Origin: an uncultured Clostridium sp.
GTDB taxonomy: Bacteria > Bacillota > Clostridia > TANB77 > CAG-508
Assembly: GCA_946639585.1 (NCBI GenBank)
Contig: CAMPBS010000001.1
Span: 72,210-123,935, forward strand
Direction of reading: 5' to 3'
Length of the DNA: 51,726 nt
Shown here: in pieces, positions 15,647-24,931 of the stretch
Layout: each line of letters begins with the position of its first letter
How positions within the stretch are numbered: position 1 is the first letter of the stretch
Notes under the pieces: generated by a model
What the model was told of the DNA's origin: nothing
Database searches by the model: none
What the model saw: the letters and a program-made list of their open reading frames with translations, nothing else
Position numbers and translations under genes: made by a program

Positions 15647-16294
15647 ATGATTCTAAAAGAACTAAAAATCGATACCTGGAAAGGCAGCGATACAAATTGC
15701 TATATAATATTGGACGAAAAAAGCAGAGAAACTCTTGTAATAGATCCGGCAGGTGATATAGATCGAATAGAAGAAATGCTAAAAATATTAGATGGGAAAT
15801 TAAAATATATATTTTTAACACATTGTCACGGAGATCATATTGGAGGAGTTACAGAATTAAAAAACAGATGGGGTGGGAAAATACTAATTCATAGAGATGA
15901 TGCAGAAGGGCTAAATAATGCAGACATAAATTTGTCAGGTTATATAGGCTTGCCAAGGATAGAACTTGAGCCAGATTCAAGAATAGACGATGGAGATTTA
16001 ATTCATCTTGGAGATTTAGAATTAAAAGTAATTCATACACCAGGTCATACAGCAGGTGGAACATCTTTATATATCGAAAGTGAAAAATGCATATTTACTG
16101 GAGATACAATTTTTAGAGGAACATGGGGAAGAACAGATTTGCCAACAGGTAGTATGGAAAAAATAATGAATTCAATTACGAAAAAAATTCTTGTATTACC
16201 AGATGATGTAATAATTTATCCAGGCCATGGCAAATCAACAATGGTAATTGACGAAAAGCCTATTTATTTTGAATTAAAACCAAAACTATGGTAA
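15647..16294 (+). CDS. Metallo-beta-lactamase-fold hydrolase (glyoxalase II-like)
   Basis: The dinuclear metal site is complete: THCHGDHIGG holds the HxHxDH motif (residues about 57-62), HTPGHTAGG supplies the next His, FTGDTIF the bridging Asp, and YPGHG the last His. At 215 residues it matches the short YqgX/YcbL type of hydroxyacylglutathione hydrolase-like proteins, whose substrates in Firmicutes are mostly unknown. It starts 36 nt after relA with AAGGAAG as RBS and is probably cotranscribed with recJ-relA, an arrangement seen in other Clostridia. The fold is certain; the substrate is not. Confidence 0.9.
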   Translation: MILKELKIDTWKGSDTNCYIILDEKSRETLVIDPAGDIDRIEEMLKILDGKLKYIFLTHCHGDHIGGVTELKNRWGGKILIHRDDAEGLNNADINLSGYIGLPRIELEPDSRIDDGDLIHLGDLELKVIHTPGHTAGGTSLYIESEKCIFTGDTIFRGTWGRTDLPTGSMEKIMNSITKKILVLPDDVIIYPGHGKSTMVIDEKPIYFELKPKLW

Positions 16295-16318
16295 AATTAT
16301 GAAATTAGATAAATAATC

Positions 16319-16347
16319 TTGACGAAAAAAGGCAATTAGTGTAATAT
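16319..16347 (+). promoter_or_regulatory. Promoter of the phosphodiester glycosidase-domain gene
   Basis: TTGACG (16319-16324), 17-bp spacer, TAATAT (16342-16347); RBS AAAGGAG near 16373. Confidence 0.75.
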
Positions 16348-16390
16348 AGAAAATGGTCAAAAAACATAATAAAAGGAGTTACTAAGGAAA

Positions 16391-17473
16391 ATGAGTGTAA
16401 GAACTACAAATCAAATTTTATTGAATAATGATTATGATTTGCATGAAGATATAGAAAAAAACAGAGTAAATAAAGAACCAGAACCAAAAAAGAAAAAATC
16501 ATGGAAACATAGAGTTAAGATTATTTTAATAATTATTTTTTCATTGATGTTGCTTGGTTCAATAGGTTTATTCTTGTTCTTTAAAACAGGTTTATTCCAA
16601 GAATACAAAGAATTATGGGTTCAAACAGCAATGACAACTATGAAACACCAATATCTAGCTACATGGTTTATGTCAGATAAAGAAATAAATGATATAATGA
16701 AAAGTTTAGAAGTTGTTAATAATGAAGATTCTGAATTAAATGTAATAGAACTACCAAAAGAGGAAGAAATAAAAGACTCTAAACCAAAAGAAAATCAAAT
16801 AAATGTAGACAAAATAACTGGTAGTAATTATGTTGGTTTTGTAATGACAATTTCAGATCCATCAAAAGTTAAATTCGTGGATTCAAGAAAATCAAACATG
16901 GGAACTAAATTAAGTGAGATTTGCAAAAAACATAAAGCGATTGCAGGTATAAATGCAGGCGGATTCACAGATCCTAATGGTGGAGGAATGGGACATCAAC
17001 TATGTGAGCCAACTATAATAGACAAAAAGCTATTATTTGGAAACAAAAATCAAAAAATGAGTTTAATAGCTTTAACAGAGCGTGGAGAACTTGTTTTAGG
17101 AAAATATACATATCAAGAAGCTATGAACATTGGAATTCAATCAGGATTACAATTTGGACCATATATAATAGTAAATGGACACAACCAAATTCAAAAATCA
17201 AATGCTGGTGGTTTACATCCTAGAATGGCAATTGGACAAAAGAAAGATGGAACAATGATATTTGTGTGTATAGATGGAAGACAACCAGGATACAGTATTG
17301 GAGCAACACAATTAGAATTACAAAACATATTTGAAAAATATGGAGCATACAATGCTGCAAACTTGGATGGTGGATCATCTGCAACAATGTATTATGATGG
17401 AAAAGTAATAAACAAAACATCAACTCCAATTGGAGAAAGATACTTACCAAATGCGATAATAGTGACAAAATAA
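16391..17473 (+). CDS. Membrane-anchored phosphodiester glycosidase (NAGPA/DUF2233) domain protein
   Basis: The N-terminal 40 residues are basic and cytoplasmic, followed by one membrane helix (ILIIIFSLMLLGSIGLFLFF) and an outside domain. From about residue 150 the protein follows the NAGPA/DUF2233 family: GINAGGFTDPNGGG, FGPYIIVNG, GGLHPRMAIGQ, DGRQPGYSIGATQLELQNI and the signature AANLDGGSSATMYYDGKVIN. This family includes the mammalian uncovering enzyme and bacterial proteins associated with exopolysaccharides; a hydrolytic role on surface glycans is likely but the substrate is unknown. It is monocistronic, with its own promoter, and a perfect palindrome lies 5 nt after its stop. Confidence 0.88.
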   Translation: MSVRTTNQILLNNDYDLHEDIEKNRVNKEPEPKKKKSWKHRVKIILIIIFSLMLLGSIGLFLFFKTGLFQEYKELWVQTAMTTMKHQYLATWFMSDKEINDIMKSLEVVNNEDSELNVIELPKEEEIKDSKPKENQINVDKITGSNYVGFVMTISDPSKVKFVDSRKSNMGTKLSEICKKHKAIAGINAGGFTDPNGGGMGHQLCEPTIIDKKLLFGNKNQKMSLIALTERGELVLGKYTYQEAMNIGIQSGLQFGPYIIVNGHNQIQKSNAGGLHPRMAIGQKKDGTMIFVCIDGRQPGYSIGATQLELQNIFEKYGAYNAANLDGGSSATMYYDGKVINKTSTPIGERYLPNAIIVTK

Positions 17474-17477
17474 GAAT

Positions 17478-17546
17478 GAGCAATCTGGGGACACTTCCCA
17501 AAATGTACAAGCCTTGTACATTTTGGGAAGTGTCCCCAGATTGCTC
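17478..17546. repeat. Perfect 33-bp palindrome (REP-like) between convergent genes
   Basis: Arms 17478-17510 and 17514-17546 are exact reverse complements around GCC. The arm contains TGGGGACACTTCCC, a motif type seen in REP-like palindromes associated with IS200/IS605-family (RAYT) Y1 transposases. It lies between the stops of two convergent genes and, flanked by A- and T-rich DNA, may also act as a bidirectional terminator. Confidence 0.8.
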
Positions 17547-17558
17547 GCCGTTCCTATT

Positions 17559-18191
17559 TTATTTATGCAATAATACAATTTTATCTCCAACTTTTTTAAT
17601 AAAACCTTCTTCTTTCAAATCCCTTAATTCACGCATCATGGCGCTTCTATCAACACTTAAGTAATCAGCAAGGTTAGTTAAAGACATTTCCAGAGTAATA
17701 GTTTTACTAAAAGTTCTTGTAGAAAGAGTATTAAAATAACCTAATAATTTATCTCTAATAGTTCTTTTTGTTAATAATTCAACTCTTGTATTTAAATCAA
17801 TAACCTTATTTAAAATAATTTCAGGCAATCTTTCTTCAAGTGTTCTATGAAAAGTACAATTTTTTGAACACATTGTTTTAATATCATCATATTTAAAAAA
17901 CAAAACTTTAGAAGATTTTTTGGCTTCAACAAAAAATTCATTATTAGTATTTATAGTGTAAAAAATTTCTCCGAAAGCATTACCCTGTGTAAAGTGCTCA
18001 ATAATAGTTTTATTACCATTATAATCATAACGAACCAAATCAGCAGAACCATCCATAAGCATACAAAATTGGTTTCTTTTTTGAATATAATTAGTAATAA
18101 CTTCGCCTTTATTAAATTTTTTTATTTGAACTTTATTGCAATTTTTACTGAAATTTACCATAAATTCGTTAATATCAAAGTCTAAATTCAT
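17559..18191 (-). CDS. Crp/Fnr-family transcription regulator
   Basis: Residues 1-120 form a cyclic-nucleotide-binding-type beta barrel (FNKGEVITNYIQ, FCMLMDGSADLVRYD, GNAFGEIF). A long dimer helix follows, then a winged helix with LTNLADYLSVDRSAMMRELRDLKEEGFI as recognition region. Residues typical of cAMP binding (the RExR-like segment) are absent. It has two cysteines (CSKNC near 108-112) but no FNR-type N-terminal cluster, so the signal could be redox, NO, haem or a small ligand; this cannot be decided here. The 210-residue length is normal. Its promoter overlaps a palindrome (18231-18244), suggesting autoregulation. It is divergent from prfB. Confidence 0.9.
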   Translation of the reverse strand: MNLDFDINEFMVNFSKNCNKVQIKKFNKGEVITNYIQKRNQFCMLMDGSADLVRYDYNGNKTIIEHFTQGNAFGEIFYTINTNNEFFVEAKKSSKVLFFKYDDIKTMCSKNCTFHRTLEERLPEIILNKVIDLNTRVELLTKRTIRDKLLGYFNTLSTRTFSKTITLEMSLTNLADYLSVDRSAMMRELRDLKEEGFIKKVGDKIVLLHK

Positions 18192-18214
18192 AAATTAACA
18201 ATCCTTTCGTTGGT

Positions 18215-18244
18215 ATTATACAACAAAATAGTTGCAAATGCAAC
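18215..18244 (-). promoter_or_regulatory. Promoter of the Crp/Fnr gene with overlapping palindrome
   Basis: Minus strand: TTGCAT (18238-18243), 17-bp spacer, TATAAT (18215-18220). The perfect palindrome GTTGCAAATGCAAC (18231-18244) covers the -35 element, a position suited to repression by the encoded regulator. Confidence 0.65.
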
Positions 18245-18300
18245 ACTTGTAATTTGAATAAAAATAGTGTATTATAATAAAAGATTGGAGAGTGAGATTT

Positions 18301-19408
18301 TTGATAGAATTAGAAGAAAATCTAAAAACAATAAAACAACTAAAAAGCAAAATAATAGAATTGGGTGAATCTCTTTGACGTTGCTGGTAAGAAAAAGGAA
18401 CTTGAAGAATTAGAAGCAGAAACCGCTAAGGAAGGTTTTTGGACCAACAATGATAAAAAAGATGAAATTCTTGCTAAAATAAGTAGTAATAAAAAAATAT
18501 GCACAACATATCAAGAATTAGAAAGCGAAGTAAACAATGTAGAAGAACTTTCAGACCTTGTAATGCAAGAATTTGATGAAGAAATAAAAAAGGAAATACT
18601 AAAAACAACAAAAAAACTTGAAAAAGATGTTGAAAAGCTTGAACTTCAAACGTTATTGTCAGGTAAATTTGATAAAAATAATGCAATTTTAACAATACAT
18701 CCTGGAGCGGGTGGAACAGAATCACAAGACTGGGCAGAAATGCTTTATAGAATGTATACAAGATGGGCAGAAAAAAATGGATATGCAGTAAAAGAAATTG
18801 ATTATCTAGAAGGAGAAGAAGCAGGCCTAAAAAGCGTAACATTTGAAATAATTGGAGAAAATGCTTATGGCTATATGAGGAGCGAAATGGGAGTTCATAG
18901 ACTAGTTAGAATTTCTCCATTTGATAGTGGTGGAAGAAGGCATACATCATTTGCATCAGTAGAGGTTTTACCAGAAATAACAGATGACATTCAAATTGAA
19001 ATAAATCCAGATGATTTAAGAGTAGACACATATAGAGCATCTGGTGCGGGTGGTCAACATATAAACAAAACATCATCAGCTGTAAGAATAACACATATTC
19101 CAACAAATATAGTTGTAGCATGCCAAACAGAGCGTTCTCAAATTCAAAATAGAGAAACAGCAATGAAGATGCTTAAATCTAAATTATTAGATTTAAAAGA
19201 AAAAGAACAAAAAGACAAAATAGAGGACTTAAAAGGTGTTCAAATGGACATAGCTTGGGGAAGCCAAATAAGGTCTTATGTATTTTGCCCATACACAATG
19301 GTAAAAGACCATAGAACAAACTACGAAGTTGGAAACGTTCAAGCGGTTATGGATGGAGAAATTGACGGATTTATAGAAAGCTTCCTTAGAAATAATTTGA
19401 CAAAATAA
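18301..19408 (+). CDS. prfB: Peptide chain release factor 2, programmed +1 frameshift
   Basis: RF2 releases peptides at UGA and UAA. Translation starts at TTG 18301, 8 nt after GGAGAG. The first 25 codons end at an in-frame TGA (18376-18378) within CTTTGAC, the classical slippery site. A +1 shift moves the ribosome to GAC at 18377, and the second frame (LDVAGKKKELEELEAE...) continues to 19408, giving about 368 residues. A Shine-Dalgarno-like GGGTGA sits just upstream of CTT. The codon-recognition motif SPFDSGG and the catalytic GGQ (SGAGGQHINKTSSAVRITH) are present. The shift is autoregulatory: low RF2 favours frameshifting. It is a conserved mechanism, not an error. Confidence 0.97.
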
Positions 19409-19432
19409 TAAAGCAAGTTTTTATAAAAAGTC

Positions 19433-19461
19433 TTGAAAAAAATAAAATGAATTGATATACT
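19433..19461 (+). promoter_or_regulatory. Promoter of the first prepilin-LRR gene
   Basis: TTGAAA (19433-19438), 17-bp spacer, TATACT (19456-19461). The -10 region GATATACTAAAAT resembles the one before the second LRR gene (GATAAACTAAAAT). Confidence 0.7.
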
Positions 19462-19515
19462 AAAATTAGACTAAGAATAAAAACAAAAGAAGAAATAATT
19501 CTGAGGAGGAATAAA

Positions 19516-21228
19516 GTGAAAAACAAAAGTGAAAATGGGATAACTTTAATAGCTTTGATAATTACAATAATAGTGCTTTTAATACTTGCAGGAGTAACAA
19601 TAAGTTCTATAAATGGTAATGAGAATGTTATGGAAAAAGCAAAACAAGCAAAGGAAGATAACGAAAAAGGAGAAGAATTAGAAGCAATAAAAATGTCAGT
19701 AATATCTTCAATAGTAAATGGAAATACTGGAAAGGTAAATTTAGACGCTTTAAAAATAGAACTGAAGAAAATTCCATCAATATTTGAAGAAACCGAAGTA
19801 GATTCATTAAGTGGAAAAGCTCCTTGGACTATAACAGCAAAATCTGGAAGAAAATATGATATTACTGAAGGAGGAGAAGTATTAGACTCAACTCCAAAAT
19901 TATCTGGATTATATAATGATGATGGCTATACATCATGGGAAGAGTTAAAAACTAAAGGAACAATAAATGTAGGATCTTCTGGCTATTTTAGGTTAATAAA
20001 TAAAAATGAAATAAATGGAGAATTGGTTATGGGTGAAGAAGTGAAATCTTTGGAGTCTAATGCATTCAGAGATTGTACATCTTTAACCAGTGTGACAATT
20101 CCCGAAGGAGTGAAAAAAATACCACCATTTGCATTTTTTGGTTGTAGTAGTTTAACAAGTGTAGTAATACCAAATAGTGTAACGAGTATAGGAGGGGATG
20201 CATTTTATGGTTGTAGTAGTTTAACAAGTGTAGTAATACCAAATAGTGTGACAAGTATAGGAAATTATGCATTTAATGATTGTAGAAACTTAGCAAGTAT
20301 AACAATACCAGATAGTGTTACAAGTATAGGAACTGAGGCGTTTTGGTATTGTAGAAGTTTAACAAGTATAACAATCCCAAGTGGTTTAACATGTTTGGAA
20401 AAAGGAACATTTGGCTACTGTAGTAGCTTAACAAGTGTAGTAATACCAAATAGTGTAACGAGTATAGGAGAGAGTGCATTTTCTAGTTGTAGTAGTTTAA
20501 CAAGTGTAGTAATACCAAATAGTGTGACAAGTATAGGAAATTATGCATTTAATGATTGTAGAAACTTAGCAAGTATAACAATACCAGATAGTGTTACAAG
20601 TATAGGAACTGAGGCGTTTTGGTATTGTAGAAGTTTAACAAGTATAACAATCCCAAGTGGTTTAACATGTTTGGAAAAAGGAACATTTGGCTACTGTAGT
20701 AGCTTAACAAGTGTAGTAATACCAAATAGTGTGACAAGCATAGGAGAACAGACATTTACTGGCTGTAGTGGTTTAACAAGTATAACAATACCAGAAAGCG
20801 TGACAAGTATAGGAAAAAGTGCATTTAATGGTTGTAGGAGCTTAACAAGTGTAATAATACCAAATAGTGTAACGAGTATAGGAGAGAGTGCATTTTCTAG
20901 TTGTAGTAGTTTAACAAGTATAACAATCCCAAGTGGTTTAACATGTTTGGAAAAAGGAACATTTGGCTACTGTAGTAGCTTAACAAGTGTAGTAATACCA
21001 AATAGTGTGACAAGCATAGGAGAACAGACATTTACTGGCTGTAGTGGTTTAACAAGTATAACAATACCAGAAAGCGTGACAAGTATAGGAAAAAGTGCAT
21101 TTTATATTTGTAGTAGTTTAACAACTGTAAATTATATAGGAACAGAAGAACAATGGAATGCTATAACTATAGGAAGTGGTAATGAAAGATTACAAAATGC
21201 TACCAAAAAATTTGAGAATGAACCATAA
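19516..21228 (+). CDS. Prepilin-signal protein with BspA-type leucine-rich repeats
   Basis: The start is GTG, 7 nt after GAGGAGG. The N-terminus is a class III (type IV prepilin-like) signal: a short basic leader ending in Gly8, then ITLIALIITIIVLLILAGVTI. The usual Glu at +5 of mature pilins is replaced. Residues about 35-130 match the same region in the second LRR gene at 31205 (ELEAIK, VNG, PWTITAKSG). From about residue 170 the protein is a run of 23-residue BspA-type (LRR_5) repeats of the form LTSVVIPNSVTSIGxxAFxxC, ending with VNYIGTEEQWNAI. BspA-type repeats usually mediate surface adhesion; anchoring through a pilin-like helix is inferred. The array contains a recent 276-bp higher-order duplication. 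It has its own promoter and terminator. Confidence 0.88.
   Translation: MKNKSENGITLIALIITIIVLLILAGVTISSINGNENVMEKAKQAKEDNEKGEELEAIKMSVISSIVNGNTGKVNLDALKIELKKIPSIFEETEVDSLSGKAPWTITAKSGRKYDITEGGEVLDSTPKLSGLYNDDGYTSWEELKTKGTINVGSSGYFRLINKNEINGELVMGEEVKSLESNAFRDCTSLTSVTIPEGVKKIPPFAFFGCSSLTSVVIPNSVTSIGGDAFYGCSSLTSVVIPNSVTSIGNYAFNDCRNLASITIPDSVTSIGTEAFWYCRSLTSITIPSGLTCLEKGTFGYCSSLTSVVIPNSVTSIGESAFSSCSSLTSVVIPNSVTSIGNYAFNDCRNLASITIPDSVTSIGTEAFWYCRSLTSITIPSGLTCLEKGTFGYCSSLTSVVIPNSVTSIGEQTFTGCSGLTSITIPESVTSIGKSAFNGCRSLTSVIIPNSVTSIGESAFSSCSSLTSITIPSGLTCLEKGTFGYCSSLTSVVIPNSVTSIGEQTFTGCSGLTSITIPESVTSIGKSAFYICSSLTTVNYIGTEEQWNAITIGSGNERLQNATKKFENEP
20211..20732 (+). repeat. 276-bp higher-order tandem duplication in the LRR array
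   Basis: Bases 20211-20456 recur exactly at 20487-20732 (246 bp identical by eye, offset 276 bp, four LRR units of 69 bp). Part of the same unit, from AACAAGTATAACAATCCC at 20361 and 20637, appears a third time at 20913, again 276 bp on. In-frame expansion or contraction by recombination or slippage is expected. Confidence 0.85.
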
Positions 21229-21246
21229 ACTTATATTAAATAAAAA

Positions 21247-21289
21247 TAGGTCAGTTTGAATTATGAAACAAGCTGACCTAAATTTTTTT
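21247..21289 (+). terminator. Terminator of the first LRR gene
   Basis: TAGGTCAG (21247-21254) pairs with CTGACCTA (21273-21280), followed by AA and a T-run. Confidence 0.85.
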
Positions 21290-21298
21290 AAAAAAGAC

Positions 21299-21326
21299 TT
21301 GAAAAAAATAAAAAACATGATATAAT
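21299..21326 (+). promoter_or_regulatory. Promoter of the ileS T-box transcript
   Basis: TTGAAA (21299-21304), 16-bp spacer, TATAAT (21321-21326). Confidence 0.8.
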
Positions 21327-21354
21327 AGTTAACAATAATACAAAAAAACAAAAA

Positions 21355-21590
21355 CAAGGACACGGTAAATAAAACAATATCTTAAAGAGAGCCAAGGTTG
21401 GTGTGATTTGGTAAGTAAAATTTATTTATTATCACCTTAGTTAGTTGCTGTTCTGAAATAATTAGTAAGATAGCCGTAATCTTGCGTTAAAAGAAAATGA
21501 GAGAGTATAATGATAAATATTATACTAAAATAGGTGGTACCGCGGAATATATCCATTTCGTCCTAGCAATAGGATGGAATGGATTTTTTG
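21355..21590 (+). promoter_or_regulatory. T-box leader controlling ileS
   Basis: The leader carries the T-box core AGGTGGTACCGCGG (21532-21545), the AGAGAG motif at the base of stem I, and a terminator hairpin (21551-21583) followed by TTTTTT. The isoleucine codon ATC at 21431-21433, followed by ACC, is the likely specifier. Uncharged tRNA-Ile should stabilise the antiterminator and allow ileS transcription. Confidence 0.93.
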
Positions 21591-21639
21591 ATTGTTTTTT
21601 TTAAAGCTTTCAAAAAGCGAAAAGAAAGGGGTAAGAAAA

Positions 21640-24600
21640 ATGTACAAAAAAGTTGAACTAAAAGAAGATGGATTTGTTGGAATGGAACATGAAGTATTTA
21701 ATACTTGGAAAGAAAAAGACATAATCAAAAAAAGTCTAAACTCAAATCAAGGTAAAAGACACTTCACATTTTATGATGGACCTCCAACAGCAAACGGAAT
21801 GCCACATGCAGGGCATATTTTAACAAGGGTAATGAAAGACATAATCCCAAGATATAAAGTAATGAAAGGTTACAGAGTAATTAGAAAAGCTGGATGGGAT
21901 ACACAAGGTCTTCCAGTTGAACTTGAAATAGAGAAAAAACTTGGAATTTCAGGAAAAGCTCAAATTGAAGAATATGGAGTAGAAAAATTCATAAAAGAAT
22001 GTAGAGAAAGTGTTTTCCAATACGTAAATATCTGGGAAGAAATGACAAACAAAGTTGGTTACTGGGTTGATATGGATGATCCATACATCACTTATGAAAA
22101 CAAATACATTGAATCAATTTGGTGGTGTATAAAAGAATTATGGAAAAAAGGTCTTTTATATGAAGGACACAAAGTTATGCCATATTGTCCAAGATGTGGA
22201 ACAGCACTTTCATCACATGAAGTTGCTCAAGGTTATAAAGATGTTAAAGATTTAACATGTGTTGCTAAATTTAAAGTTGTAGATGGTCAAAAATTAGGAG
22301 ATATGTCATTTGAAAAAGATACATATATCTTAGCATGGACAACAACTCCATGGACATTGCCATCAAACCTAGCACTTTGCTTAAACAAATCTTATGATTA
22401 TGTATTAGTAAAAGCAAACATTGGTGAAGAAGACGAACCAAAATATGAAAACTACATTTTAGCAAAAGACTTGCTAGAAGCGGTTCTTAAAGAAACACCA
22501 TATGATATAGTAAAAGAATTCAAAGGCGCAGAATTATTAGGAACAAAATATGAACAACTAATGCCATTTGCTAAACCAGAAGGAAAAGCATTTGTAGTAA
22601 TTCATGGAGATTACGTAAATCTAGAAGATGGTACTGGAATAGTACACATTGCACCAGCTTATGGTGAAGACGATAGCTTAGTTTCTAAACAAAATGACAT
22701 TGCTTTTGTAAACTTAGTTGATAAATCAGGAAAATTCGTACCAGAAGTTGAACCATGGGCAGGAAGATTTGTAAGAGATTGCAATGAAGACATCTGTAAA
22801 TGGTTAGCTGAGCAAAACAAATTATTCAGCAAAGAAAAACACTTACACTCATATCCACATTGCTGGAGATGTGACACACCACTTCTTTACTATCCAAAAG
22901 AAAGCTGGTTTGTAAGAATGACAAGCTTAAGAGACAACTTAATTGCAAACAACAACAAAGTAAACTGGTATCCAGAAACAATCAAAACAGGAAGATTTGG
23001 AAAATTCTTAGAGAATGTAATAGATTGGGGAATTTCAAGAGATAGATATTGGGGAACACCATTACCAGTATGGCAATGTGAATGTGGTCACCAAGAATGT
23101 GTTGGTTCAATAGAAGAATTAAAGAAAATGGCAGTAGATTGCCCAGAAGATATTGAATTACACAAACCTTACATTGATGCAGTTCATTTAAAATGCCCAG
23201 AATGTGGAAAAGAAATGACAAGATTCAAAGAAGTTATAGATGTTTGGTTTGACTCAGGTTCAATGCCTTTTGCACAATGGCACTATCCATTTGAAAACAA
23301 GGAAATGTTTGAAAATAACTTCCCAGCACAATTCATTTCAGAAGCAATTGACCAAACTAGAGGATGGTTCTATACATTAACAGCATTAGGAACAGCATTA
23401 TTTGACAAAACACCATTTGAAAACTGTATAGTTTTAGGACACGTTCTAGATGGCAAAGGACAAAAAATGTCTAAGTCAAAGAAAAACGGTGTTGATCCGC
23501 TAGTGCTTCTAGATTCAGTTGGTGCAGATGCAACAAGATGGTATTTCTACACAGGATGTATGCCATGGTTATCTTCAAGACTTTCAATCGAAAATGTTCA
23601 AGAAAGTCAAAGAGGATTCTTAAGCACATTATGGAATGTATATTCATTCTACGTGCTTTATGCAGAAATTGATAAATTTAATCCATTAGAATACAAAGAT
23701 TTTGAGTCAACAAATATAATGGATAAATGGATAATTTCTAAACTAAATACATTAGTAAAAGACGTAGAAAACAAATTAGAACATTATGATATAACAAATG
23801 CAGGATTAGCATTAGATAGCTTCACAGACGAACTTTCAAACTGGTATGTAAGAAGAAACAGAGAAAGATTCTGGGCTCAAGAACTAAATGATGAAAAAAT
23901 TGGAGCTTATGTAACACTATACAAAGTATTAACAACACTTGTAAAAGTTGCAGCACCATTCATTCCATTTATGACAGAATCAATTTATCAAAACTTAGTA
24001 GTTGGATTAGATAAAAATGCACCAGAAAGTGTTCATTTATGTACATGGCCAGAAGTTGATGAAACAGCTATAGATAAAGACTTAGAAACTGAAATGGACT
24101 TAGCATATAAACTAGTTAAACTAGGAAGAAGTGCAAGAAATTCAGCAAACATCAAGAACAGACAACCACTTTCAGAAATTCTAGTTTCAACAGATTCATT
24201 ACCTAAATACTATGAAGACATTGTAAAAGAAGAATTAAATGTTAAGAAAATGGAACTAGGTGCAGAAATGGCAGAATACGTAAACTTCGAAATAAAGCCA
24301 AATCTACCAGTATTAGGAAGAGAATATGGTAAACTAATTCCAAAAATTAAAGAAGAAATTGCTAAGAAGAATCAAATGGAATTAGCATCAAAAGTAAAAA
24401 ACGGCGGAGCAGAAGTAATTGAAAAAGATGGAACTGAAATAAGCTTAACAGCCGAAAATTTATTAGTAACAATGCAAGGAAAAGAAGGATTTGCATTTGC
24501 TGGAGAAGGAGAAATCGGTGTTGTATTAGATACACACATTACTCCAGAACTAAAAGAAGAAGGATATGTAAGAGAGGTTTTATCAAAAGTTCAAAACATG

Positions 24601-24807
24601 AGAAAAGATAAAGGCTTCGAAGTTTTAGATAATATCAACTTATATGTATTTGGAAACAAAATGTTAGAAGAAGTAGTGAAGAAAAACGAAGAAATGATCA
24701 AACATGATACACTTGCTGTAAAAGTTGTATATGAAGACGGAACAAAAACTGCTACAGAAACTAATATAAATGGAGAAACATTATTTATTGATGTTGAAAA
24801 AATTTAA
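21640..24807 (+). CDS. ileS: Isoleucyl-tRNA synthetase, type 2 (eukaryote-like)
   Basis: It charges tRNA-Ile and edits valine. The class I signatures are HAGH (residues 56-59, in [14 protein letters not shown]) and KMSKS (609-613). The CP1 editing domain lies between, with [11 protein letters not shown] and the [15 protein letters not shown] segment. Its 1055 residues, [13 protein letters not shown] start, [10 protein letters not shown] motif and lack of a C-terminal zinc finger place it in the type 2 group shared with eukaryotes, a group often insensitive to mupirocin. The real start is 21640 after AAAGGGG; the frame extends upstream into the T-box and should not be used. Synthesis is T-box controlled, and a terminator follows. 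Confidence 0.96.
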   Translation: MYKKVELKEDGFVGMEHEVFNTWKEKDIIKKSLNSNQGKRHFTFYDGPPTANGMPHAGHILTRVMKDIIPRYKVMKGYRVIRKAGWDTQGLPVELEIEKKLGISGKAQIEEYGVEKFIKECRESVFQYVNIWEEMTNKVGYWVDMDDPYITYENKYIESIWWCIKELWKKGLLYEGHKVMPYCPRCGTALSSHEVAQGYKDVKDLTCVAKFKVVDGQKLGDMSFEKDTYILAWTTTPWTLPSNLALCLNKSYDYVLVKANIGEEDEPKYENYILAKDLLEAVLKETPYDIVKEFKGAELLGTKYEQLMPFAKPEGKAFVVIHGDYVNLEDGTGIVHIAPAYGEDDSLVSKQNDIAFVNLVDKSGKFVPEVEPWAGRFVRDCNEDICKWLAEQNKLFSKEKHLHSYPHCWRCDTPLLYYPKESWFVRMTSLRDNLIANNNKVNWYPETIKTGRFGKFLENVIDWGISRDRYWGTPLPVWQCECGHQECVGSIEELKKMAVDCPEDIELHKPYIDAVHLKCPECGKEMTRFKEVIDVWFDSGSMPFAQWHYPFENKEMFENNFPAQFISEAIDQTRGWFYTLTALGTALFDKTPFENCIVLGHVLDGKGQKMSKSKKNGVDPLVLLDSVGADATRWYFYTGCMPWLSSRLSIENVQESQRGFLSTLWNVYSFYVLYAEIDKFNPLEYKDFESTNIMDKWIISKLNTLVKDVENKLEHYDITNAGLALDSFTDELSNWYVRRNRERFWAQELNDEKIGAYVTLYKVLTTLVKVAAPFIPFMTESIYQNLVVGLDKNAPESVHLCTWPEVDETAIDKDLETEMDLAYKLVKLGRSARNSANIKNRQPLSEILVSTDSLPKYYEDIVKEELNVKKMELGAEMAEYVNFEIKPNLPVLGREYGKLIPKIKEEIAKKNQMELASKVKNGGAEVIEKDGTEISLTAENLLVTMQGKEGFAFAGEGEIGVVLDTHITPELKEEGYVREVLSKVQNMRKDKGFEVLDNINLYVFGNKMLEEVVKKNEEMIKHDTLAVKVVYEDGTKTATETNINGETLFIDVEKI

Positions 24808-24835
24808 AAAAACCTGGAATTCCAGGTTTTTTTTA
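24806..24835 (+). terminator. Terminator of ileS
   Basis: AACCTGG (24811-24817) pairs with CCAGGTT (24822-24828) within A- and T-runs. Confidence 0.9.
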
Positions 24836-24843
24836 TTTTTTTA

Positions 24844-24872
24844 TTGACAAAAACAAATCTTTAATAGATAAT
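24844..24872 (+). promoter_or_regulatory. Promoter of glgP
   Basis: Perfect TTGACA (24844-24849), 17-bp spacer, GATAAT (24867-24872). Confidence 0.8.
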
Positions 24873-24931
24873 AGATATGTATAAAAATCACTATAGAAAA
24901 ACATGAAAAATACGAAGGAGGAACCTAAAAA

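Noticed and set aside
20150..21110. CRISPR-like regular repeats
   Set aside because: The 69-bp periodicity lies in frame inside a long coding region and encodes BspA-type LRR units; no spacers or leader.
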